A stretch of 13,686 nt of DNA from an uncultured Amylibacter sp. (GTDB taxonomy: Bacteria; Pseudomonadota; Alphaproteobacteria; Rhodobacterales; Rhodobacteraceae), in the NCBI GenBank assembly GCA_937944065.1, contig CALDZS010000068.1, positions 1 to 13,686 on the forward strand, given 5' to 3'. Below, piece by piece: positions 7,171 through 12,957 of this stretch. The notes beneath the pieces were generated by a model. That model did no database searches, was not told the origin of the DNA, and saw only the letters and a program-made list of their open reading frames with translations. The position numbers were made by a program, and so were the translations under genes. The stretch's first letter is position 1, and each line of letters opens with the position of its first letter.

Positions 7171-7198
7171 TTGGCAAATGTTCTTGTTTCGTGCTAAC
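7171..7198 (+). promoter_or_regulatory. Putative ruvC promoter with LexA-like box
   Basis: GTTC at 7180-7183 is followed after exactly seven bases by GTGC at 7191-7194. This differs by one base from the alphaproteobacterial SOS box GTTC-N7-GTTC. It lies inside the spacer of a candidate promoter: TTGGCA 7171-7176 and a weak -10 GCTAAC 7193-7198, 16 bases apart. A LexA site in that position would block RNA polymerase. ruv genes are LexA-controlled in E. coli, which fits. Confidence 0.45.
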
Positions 7199-7227
7199 GC
7201 TTTGGTAACGAAAAAAAGGGGCAGGCA

Positions 7228-7737
7228 ATGCGTGTGATCGGGATTGATCCGGGGCTTCGAAATATGGGCTGGGGGATCATTGACGTTGTTGGGTCTCGGG
7301 TTACGCATGTCGAGCATGGCGTCTGCAAGTCTGGTACAAGCAGCCTGGCAGAGCGGTTAAAGGCGCTGCATTGGCAATTGACCCAAGTGATTGAGACGCA
7401 CAAGCCAACGACGTCTGCAGTTGAACAGACTTTTGTGAATAAAGACGGCGCAGGGTCGCTAAAGCTGGGGCAGGCGCGTGGAATTTGCCTGTTGGTGCCT
7501 GCGCAGTTCGGATTGGATGTTGCTGAATACGCCCCCAATAAGATTAAAAAGACTGTGGTTGGCGTCGGGCACGCTGACAAGACGCAGGTCGATCATATGG
7601 TTCGAATGCAACTGGGTGGTATTCAGATATCAGGCGCAGATGCAGCCGACGCGTTGGCGATAGCACTCTGTCACGCCCATCACAGTCGGTTCGCAGGGCG
7701 CCTAGATGCCGCGATTGCAAAGGCAGGTGCGCAATGA
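7228..7737 (+). CDS. ruvC: Holliday junction resolvase RuvC
   Basis: Dimeric endonuclease that cuts Holliday junctions symmetrically as the nuclease part of the RuvABC resolvasome. The 169-residue protein matches the family's RNase H-like fold. All four catalytic acidic residues are present at the E. coli spacing: D7 in IGIDPG, E66 in AVEQTF, and D138 and D141 in SGADAADA. The conserved SLKLGQARG helix (77-85) and APNKIKKTVVG.G.ADK (102-118) are also intact. The ATG start at 7228 has AAGGGG (7216-7221) 6 bases upstream. The stop overlaps the ruvA start by four bases (ATGA), giving the order ruvC-ruvA-ruvB. Confidence 0.97.
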   Translation: MRVIGIDPGLRNMGWGIIDVVGSRVTHVEHGVCKSGTSSLAERLKALHWQLTQVIETHKPTTSAVEQTFVNKDGAGSLKLGQARGICLLVPAQFGLDVAEYAPNKIKKTVVGVGHADKTQVDHMVRMQLGGIQISGADAADALAIALCHAHHSRFAGRLDAAIAKAGAQ

Positions 7738-8414
7738 TCGGTAAAATAACAGGTCGGGTGGATTACCGCGCCGATGGCTATGTTTTGGTCGATGTGCAAG
7801 GAGTTGGATACATCGTTTACTGCTCTGATCGGACGTTGGCGCAATTACCTGCCAAAGGCGGAATTGTGGCACTTTATACCGACCTGCTGGTGCGCGAAGA
7901 TAATTTGCAATTGTTCGGCTTTCTGACATTGGCGGAAAAAGAATGGCACAAATTGTTAACCACCGTCCAAGGCGTTGGCGCGAAAGCAGCTTTGTCAATT
8001 GCGGGGACGTTAGGCACCGAAGGCGTGTCACGTGCAATAGCGCTGGGCGATGCGACGGCGATTAAGTCTGCGCAAGGTGTCGGACCAAAACTGGCCGCGC
8101 GGGTCGTGGCCGAACTGAAAGACAAAGCGCCATCGATCATGGCGATGGGGGATGCAGGTGCACAAGTGGTCGCCCCTGATCATGACATGGTCATTGATGT
8201 ACAAACCCCGAACGAGGAGGCGATGGCCGCGAAACCCAATGCGCGCACCGCATCCGCAGGATCGCAGGCAGATGCCTTGTCAGCACTGATCAATCTTGGC
8301 TACGGCCACGGTGATGCAGCCAGTGCAGTGGCACAAGCTGTCCATGATGATCCTGCGATCAGCGCGCAGAATTTGATCAAGGCCGCGCTTAAACTCTTGG
8401 CACCTAAAACGTGA
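7734..8414 (+). CDS. ruvA: Holliday junction branch migration protein RuvA
   Basis: Tetrameric junction-binding protein that holds the Holliday junction in a square-planar form and loads the RuvB motor. The 226-residue protein begins MIGKITGRVD. It has an OB-like domain I (to about residue 64, ending LQLFGF), then two helix-hairpin-helix elements: QGVGAKAAL (79-87) and QGVGPKLAARVVAELKDK (114-131). A variable linker (about 133-178) leads to the C-terminal RuvB-binding domain III (ADALSALINLGYG, 179-191). It starts within the ruvC stop, with AGGCAGG upstream. Confidence 0.96.
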   Translation: MIGKITGRVDYRADGYVLVDVQGVGYIVYCSDRTLAQLPAKGGIVALYTDLLVREDNLQLFGFLTLAEKEWHKLLTTVQGVGAKAALSIAGTLGTEGVSRAIALGDATAIKSAQGVGPKLAARVVAELKDKAPSIMAMGDAGAQVVAPDHDMVIDVQTPNEEAMAAKPNARTASAGSQADALSALINLGYGHGDAASAVAQAVHDDPAISAQNLIKAALKLLAPKT

Positions 8415-8431
8415 TGCGTTAGGCCAGTCTA

Positions 8432-9466
8432 ATGACCGAACCTGATCCCACCGTCCGACCAGAGCCGTTGGCAACCGATGCCGACCGTGCGTTACGTCCG
8501 CAAAGCTTGGACGAATTTGTCGGGCAGGCGTCGGCACGCGCGAACCTGAAAGTATTCATTGAAAGCGCCAAGCAACGCGGGCAGGCGATGGATCATACCT
8601 TGTTTTATGGCCCACCTGGTCTGGGTAAAACCACGTTGGCACAAATCATGGCCAAAGAGCTGGGGGTGAATTTCCGCATGACCTCTGGCCCTGTGCTGGC
8701 CAAGGCGGGCGATCTGGCCGCATTGCTAACCAATTTAGAAGAACGCGACGTTTTGTTTATCGATGAAATCCATCGCATGAACCCCGCCGTCGAAGAGGTG
8801 CTGTATCCAGCCCTAGAAGATTTTGCGCTAGACCTGATGATCGGCGAAGGACCTGCAGCGCGATCTGTTCGCATTGATCTGGCACCCTTTACGTTGGTTG
8901 GTGCCACCACGCGACTTGGCCTTTTGACGACACCGCTTAGAGATCGCTTTGGTATTCCGACACGGTTGGAATTCTATACCCATGCGGAACTATGCCACAT
9001 CGTAGAACGTGGCGCCCGCCTGATGGGGATCAAAACATCAAAAGAGGGCGCGATGGAAATCGCGCGCCGTGCGCGTGGCACACCACGGATTGCGGGCCGT
9101 TTGTTGCGCCGCGTAGTGGATTTCGCAGTGGTCGAAGGTGATGGACATATTGATTTGGCCATGGCCGATACGGCGCTGACGCGGTTGCGGGTCGATGATC
9201 TTGGTTTAGACAGTGCGGATCGGCGCTACTTACGTTTGTTGGCAGAAAACTATGGCGGCGGTCCTGTCGGGGCAGAAACTATTTCTGCGGCACTATCAGA
9301 AGCGCGCGATGCTATTGAAGAGGTGATCGAACCGTTTCTACTGCAACAAGGTTTGATCCAACGAACACCACGCGGGCGCATGTTGGCACAAAAGGCCTGG
9401 ACGCATTTGGGGATTACCGCCCCCAAAGTTGCAGGCCAAACAGATATGTTTGAGGTTAAGACATGA
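8432..9466 (+). CDS. ruvB: Holliday junction branch migration helicase RuvB
   Basis: Hexameric AAA+ ATPase that pumps DNA through the RuvA-bound junction. The 344-residue protein shows the N-terminal LRPQSLDEFVGQ motif (21-32), Walker A GPPGLGKT (60-67), Walker B VLFIDE (107-112), sensor 1 GATT (157-160) and the PLRDRFG arginine-finger region (168-174). The C-terminal winged-helix DNA-binding domain ends in the RTPRGR.L..KAW.HLG segment. It begins 17 nt after ruvA with a weak AGG ribosome-binding site, which suggests coupling. Its stop overlaps the next start by four bases. Confidence 0.98.
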   Translation: MTEPDPTVRPEPLATDADRALRPQSLDEFVGQASARANLKVFIESAKQRGQAMDHTLFYGPPGLGKTTLAQIMAKELGVNFRMTSGPVLAKAGDLAALLTNLEERDVLFIDEIHRMNPAVEEVLYPALEDFALDLMIGEGPAARSVRIDLAPFTLVGATTRLGLLTTPLRDRFGIPTRLEFYTHAELCHIVERGARLMGIKTSKEGAMEIARRARGTPRIAGRLLRRVVDFAVVEGDGHIDLAMADTALTRLRVDDLGLDSADRRYLRLLAENYGGGPVGAETISAALSEARDAIEEVIEPFLLQQGLIQRTPRGRMLAQKAWTHLGITAPKVAGQTDMFEVKT

Positions 9467-10119
9467 CGAATATCGACGCAGCAAAGGTGGAACACCTGTT
9501 CAGCCATAAAGCAGGATACAGATTTGCACGCTGGGCGCGTCCCATCGTACCGGTGGTGTTTGGCGTAAATGACGACACTCTGGCGGTCATGAAGACAGCG
9601 ATTGCACAAACAGTTGCGGTCACCGGCGGCAAGATTGAAGAGATGGATCCAGAGCTGGGCACCAATTTCATGTGGTTCTTTTGCAAAGAATGGTCCGAGA
9701 TTGGCGGCATCCCTGATCTGGACAAACTGGTACCGAACATCGGTGACATGACCGCAGAGCTGGAAAAACGAAATCTGAATTCGCATCGCATATTTGCCTT
9801 TGACGAGGAAGGCGCGATCAAGCTTTGTGTCGTGATGGTGCGGATAAAGAACGAAATGGCGGACATTCCGGTACATGTGCTAACGACAGGCGAGACATTC
9901 TTTGCACTAGCACTGTGGGGACCAGAAGCGTTTCGGGATACCAATCCAATCGGTATGATCGAAGAAACGGGCGCTGTGATGGTGCGCCCAGAATATGCGT
10001 CTGTCTTACGTGCCACGTATGATCTGGCTTTGCCGAATGTGGCTGATGATGTCAGCCATGCCATGCGTGTCGCACCCCGTGCACAGAAACTTTATGATGA
10101 CTTGCAAAATGGCGCATAG
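9463..10119 (+). CDS. Uncharacterised soluble protein between ruvB and ybgC
   Basis: I do not recognise the family. The 218-residue product has no signal peptide or membrane segment and looks like a mixed alpha/beta cytoplasmic protein. Visible stretches include a basic-aromatic patch GYRFARWARP (18-27), FMWFFCKEW (69-77), an acidic-hydrophobic strand HRIFAFDEEGAIKLCVVMVRI near 108-128, and a LTTGETFFALALWGPEAF segment near 140-157. Start ATG 9463 overlaps the ruvB stop (ATGA) and has TGAGG 7-8 bases upstream. The stop lies 11 nt inside ybgC. The tight overlap on both sides makes it a real gene, coupled between DNA repair and envelope functions. Possibly a lineage-specific family of Rhodobacterales. 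Confidence 0.8.
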   Translation: MTNIDAAKVEHLFSHKAGYRFARWARPIVPVVFGVNDDTLAVMKTAIAQTVAVTGGKIEEMDPELGTNFMWFFCKEWSEIGGIPDLDKLVPNIGDMTAELEKRNLNSHRIFAFDEEGAIKLCVVMVRIKNEMADIPVHVLTTGETFFALALWGPEAFRDTNPIGMIEETGAVMVRPEYASVLRATYDLALPNVADDVSHAMRVAPRAQKLYDDLQNGA

Positions 10120-10507
10120 TTTTCCAGTAACCGTTTATTACGAAGACACCGATCTGGCGGGCATTGTCTACTATGCGAATTATCTAAAGTTCATCGAACG
10201 TGCGCGGTCGACGTTGGTGCGCGATGCGGGGATTGACCAGTTAGACATGCAAAAACAAGGGATTGTCTTTGCAGTTCGCCATGTGGACGCGACCTATCAG
10301 GCGCCTGCAAAATTGATGGATATGTTGACGATTGCTACAGAATTGCAACAGATGACACGCACCAAGATTGTGTTTAGCCAAGACGTGAAGCGCGAGGATC
10401 AGGTGTTATTTTCCTCAACAATTACAATTGTTTGCATCACCGATAACGGTCGACCAACGCGTATACCCGCAGACATCGCGGAAAAGTTACAGAAATTTTC
10501 CGCCTAA
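10109..10507 (+). CDS. ybgC: Tol-Pal associated acyl-CoA thioesterase
   Basis: Hotdog-fold thioesterase that hydrolyses acyl-CoA and is encoded with the tol-pal genes in many proteobacteria. The 132-residue protein opens with a short strand, then YYEDTDLAGIVYYANYLKF, the family active-site stretch, with the catalytic aspartate D15 and the ERAR motif after it. A central VRHVDATYQAPAKLMD matches the second hotdog strand region. I choose ATG 10109 because it gives the normal family N-terminus (MAHSFPVTVYYEDTD). In-frame ATGs at 10094 and 10097 would add a few unsupported residues, and none has a clear ribosome-binding site. The start overlaps the upstream gene by 11 nt, suggesting translational coupling. 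Confidence 0.94.
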   Translation: MAHSFPVTVYYEDTDLAGIVYYANYLKFIERARSTLVRDAGIDQLDMQKQGIVFAVRHVDATYQAPAKLMDMLTIATELQQMTRTKIVFSQDVKREDQVLFSSTITIVCITDNGRPTRIPADIAEKLQKFSA

Positions 10508-10512
10508 AGCGT

Positions 10513-10559
10513 GAAATCGTCCAGAATTTCTAGTTTTTTGCCAGAAACCTCGCTATATT
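10513..10559 (+). promoter_or_regulatory. ybgC-tolQ intergenic signals: weak hairpin with T-run, then -10-like element
   Basis: GAAAT (10513-10517) can pair with ATTTC (10526-10530), followed by T6 at 10534-10539. This is a weak terminator or attenuator shape. Just downstream TATATT (10554-10559) matches five of six -10 bases but has no good -35. Together they suggest that tolQ may be partly uncoupled from the upstream ruv/ybgC transcript, with a leader of about 50 nt. Confidence 0.3.
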
Positions 10560-10614
10560 GGTCGCAATAATAAAGTCACGCGAAAACGCGGGCACAGGCA
10601 AAACGAGCGGTATT

Positions 10615-11310
10615 ATGGAAGCAGAAGTTTTAGGCGCTGCATCGGAAGTGGATTTTTCGGTGTGGGCATTGTTTATTCGGGCAACGTTTACAGTTAAAAT
10701 TGTGATGTTAATCTTGGTCGGGTCCTCGATTTGGTCTTGGGCGATTATTGTTCAGAAACTCATCAACTATCGGCAAGCGAAAAAAGATTCTGACATGTTC
10801 GACAGGGCCTTTTGGTCAGGCGAACAGTTGGACAAGCTTTACGAGCGGACTGGCAAAGAACCCACAGGCGGTTCAGAACGCATCTTTTCGGCGGCGATGT
10901 CGGAATGGCAGCGATCAACCAAACAAGACGGTGATTTGATAGCAGGTGTTCAGCAGCGCATCGATCGATCAATGGATGTGGCGATTGCGCGCGAAAGTGA
11001 GCAATTGAACCAAGGTCTAACATTCCTTGCAACTGTTGGTGCGATTGCACCGTTTGTAGGGTTGTTTGGAACGGTTTGGGGCATCAAAAACGCCTTTGAA
11101 GAAATCGCAATTCAACAAAACACTAACCTGGCCGTTGTCGCCCCCGGTATCGCAGAGGCACTGGTTGCCACGGCACTAGGTTTGTTGGCCGCGATTCCTG
11201 CGGTCGTCATGTATAATAAACTGTCGGGTGACGCGGACAAACTGATTGGCGACTATGACAGCTTTGCCGACGAGTTCGCGACGATCCTGTCGCGTCAGTT
11301 GGATACATAA
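10615..11310 (+). CDS. tolQ: Tol-Pal system proton channel subunit TolQ
   Basis: Inner-membrane protein of the MotA/TolQ/ExbB family that, with TolR, forms the proton-driven motor energising TolA. The 231-residue protein has a first membrane helix at about 18-46 and a cytoplasmic loop to about 133. Helices two and three follow at about 134-155 (GLTFLATVGAIAPFVGLFGTV) and 176-201 (GIAEALVATALGLLAAIPAVV). The GLFGTVWGI and EALVATALG stretches are the conserved core, including the polar Thr residues near the proton path. I use ATG 10615, which gives the METE/MEAE-like family N-terminus. A TTG at 10558 would add 19 residues of unlikely sequence. GAGCGG 4 bases upstream is the best ribosome-binding site. 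Confidence 0.95.
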   Translation: MEAEVLGAASEVDFSVWALFIRATFTVKIVMLILVGSSIWSWAIIVQKLINYRQAKKDSDMFDRAFWSGEQLDKLYERTGKEPTGGSERIFSAAMSEWQRSTKQDGDLIAGVQQRIDRSMDVAIARESEQLNQGLTFLATVGAIAPFVGLFGTVWGIKNAFEEIAIQQNTNLAVVAPGIAEALVATALGLLAAIPAVVMYNKLSGDADKLIGDYDSFADEFATILSRQLDT

Positions 11311-11311
11311 C

Positions 11312-11788
11312 ATGGGCGCTGGTGTAGTCGGGCGCGGTGACAATGGCGGTGGTAAACGCCGTCGCAGTCACGCAAAGCGCAAACCAATGGCAGAGATTAA
11401 CGTGACACCTTTCGTGGATGTGATGCTGGTTCTGTTGATCATTTTCATGGTGGCAGCACCGTTGCTGACGGTCGGTGTACCGATAGAACTGCCCAAAACG
11501 GCGGCTCAACCGTTGCCGACAGATCAACAAGAACCGTTGACGATTGCACTGTCCGCTGATGGTGTTTTGCAAATCCAGAATGAAGACGCTGATCGTGCAA
11601 ACTTTATCGCACAATTACAGGCTATCGCCGCCGAACGTAACGACGACAAGGTTTTCCTACGTGTCGATGGATCGGTGCAATATGCACAGGTGGCCGAAAT
11701 TATGGGTGCGCTTAATAAAGCTGGCTTTAACAATATCGGTTTGGTCACAGACGCAGGCGGACCTGCGTTGGACGGGACTGATCGCTAA
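11312..11788 (+). CDS. tolR: Tol-Pal system protein TolR
   Basis: Single-span partner of TolQ, related to ExbD and MotB. The 158-residue protein has a basic cytoplasmic N-terminus (GGGKRRRSHAKRKP, 12-25), then AEINVTPFVDVMLVLLIIFMV (27-47). In that segment D36 is the conserved intramembrane aspartate that carries protons (D23 in E. coli TolR). The periplasmic domain follows to residue 158 and ends with the ...ALNKAGFNNIGLVTD fold segment. I choose ATG 11312, one base after the tolQ stop. An in-frame ATG at 11246 lies inside tolQ and would add 22 residues that do not resemble the family. Translation is probably coupled to tolQ. Confidence 0.95.
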   Translation: MGAGVVGRGDNGGGKRRRSHAKRKPMAEINVTPFVDVMLVLLIIFMVAAPLLTVGVPIELPKTAAQPLPTDQQEPLTIALSADGVLQIQNEDADRANFIAQLQAIAAERNDDKVFLRVDGSVQYAQVAEIMGALNKAGFNNIGLVTDAGGPALDGTDR

Positions 11789-11793
11789 GCATC

Positions 11794-12957
11794 ATGGAAA
11801 CCGGGGTCAAAATATCACTCGGAGGTCACGCGGTTCTGATTATCGCGGCGATATTCAATGGGCCATTGTTTCAGTCTGACGAAGGCGCTGAATTACAGAT
11901 TGCCCAAGTTTCATTGATCTCGGGTAGTGAATTGGCCGCATTGGAAATCCAAACCGGACCGATGACAGCAGCCCCGTCTGACCCTGACTTACCAGAACAG
12001 CCTGACCCAGAGGCATCAGCCCCCGCACCAGCAGCGGCACCTGCGACGCCTGAACCGCCTGCGGTAACCGAAGTCACGGGGCAGGTGGCACCGCAGGAAG
12101 AAACTGCGGAAATCGCAAATACTGAAACGGCTTTGCTGACACCCAAGCCCGCAGAGCGTGTGGACACGACGCAACAAGAAGCGCCTGAAGCTCCCAAAGC
12201 ACCAAAGCCTGACACCTCTGTTGCGCCTGCACCGTCACCCAAGCCTGTGGAAGGGCCCGTAAAGCCGACGATTGCAGAACCTGCGCCAAGCACGCCGGTG
12301 ATTACACCAAAACCGCCACGCCCGTCGGCCGCACCGAAAAAATCACCGCGCCCAATGAAGCGTGCGGATCGCAAGCCTGTGCCAGTTGAAGTTCCAGAAC
12401 CACCAAAACCAGCGCCAGCGCCTGATCCAGCACCTGAACCCAAAAAAGTGGTTGAAGTGGCACCAATTCCTGAAGTGAAGCAACCAACCGTTGAGGATAA
12501 GCCAGCACCGCGTCCACAAAACCTTGCGACTGCTCCAAAAACCGCCTCTGGTCAATCGGTTGCTGATTTGATCGCAGCGTCTCAAGCAGCAGAGGCCGCA
12601 GGTTCGCCCGACGGCGGAACGACAGGTACAGCATTCGGATCGCTCCTTAACCAGTCAGAGCGTGAAGGACTGATGTTTGCGATTGAGAAATGCTGGAACG
12701 TTCCAGCGGGTGTAAGAGATGCTGAAAACCTGGCTGTAACCGTAGGATTTGAGTTGCATCGTGACGGAGCCATAAAAGGTGCGGTCACCATGGTTAGCGC
12801 CCAAAGCCCGGATTCCCCGCTGACAAAAGTAGCCTTCCGCCAAGCACGCAGCGCTATCTTTCGCTGTCTTCCATATGATAACCTTCCCCAAGAAAAATAC
12901 GACAACTGGAAAAAGGTCGAAGTGACCTTTAATCCAAAAGAAATGGTGCTGCGATGA
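11794..12957 (+). CDS. tolA: Tol-Pal system protein TolA
   Basis: Inner-membrane-anchored protein that spans the periplasm and links the TolQR motor to TolB-Pal at the outer membrane. The 387-residue protein has a membrane anchor at about 8-26 that contains S8-x3-H12, the same spacing as the Ser/His motif that contacts TolQR in E. coli TolA. The stalk (about 55-250) is rich in Pro, Ala, Glu and Lys with PKP/APAP runs, not the alanine-rich helix of enterobacterial TolA. The C-terminal TolA/TonB-like domain (about 280-387) has C300 in IEKCWNV and C358 in IFRCLPYD, which should form the conserved disulfide. It starts 5 nt after tolR. The stop overlaps the next ORF by four bases. Confidence 0.93.
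   Translation: METGVKISLGGHAVLIIAAIFNGPLFQSDEGAELQIAQVSLISGSELAALEIQTGPMTAAPSDPDLPEQPDPEASAPAPAAAPATPEPPAVTEVTGQVAPQEETAEIANTETALLTPKPAERVDTTQQEAPEAPKAPKPDTSVAPAPSPKPVEGPVKPTIAEPAPSTPVITPKPPRPSAAPKKSPRPMKRADRKPVPVEVPEPPKPAPAPDPAPEPKKVVEVAPIPEVKQPTVEDKPAPRPQNLATAPKTASGQSVADLIAASQAAEAAGSPDGGTTGTAFGSLLNQSEREGLMFAIEKCWNVPAGVRDAENLAVTVGFELHRDGAIKGAVTMVSAQSPDSPLTKVAFRQARSAIFRCLPYDNLPQEKYDNWKKVEVTFNPKEMVLR

Noticed and set aside
9995..10108. Longer ybgC start inside the upstream gene
   Set aside because: The added 38 residues are Met/Trp/Cys-rich out-of-frame sequence of the upstream gene and do not belong to the hotdog domain.
10558..10614. Upstream TTG start for tolQ
   Set aside because: It adds 19 polar residues unlike TolQ and lies on the -10-like element; ATG 10615 gives the family N-terminus.
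11246..11311. Longer tolR start inside tolQ
   Set aside because: The extra 22 residues come from tolQ read in another frame; the ATG one base after tolQ gives a normal TolR.
11871..12443. Minus-strand Gly-rich ORF of 190 residues opposite tolA
   Set aside because: It is a shadow of the Pro/Ala-rich tolA stalk; its low-complexity Gly/Ala content is what reversed proline and alanine codons give.
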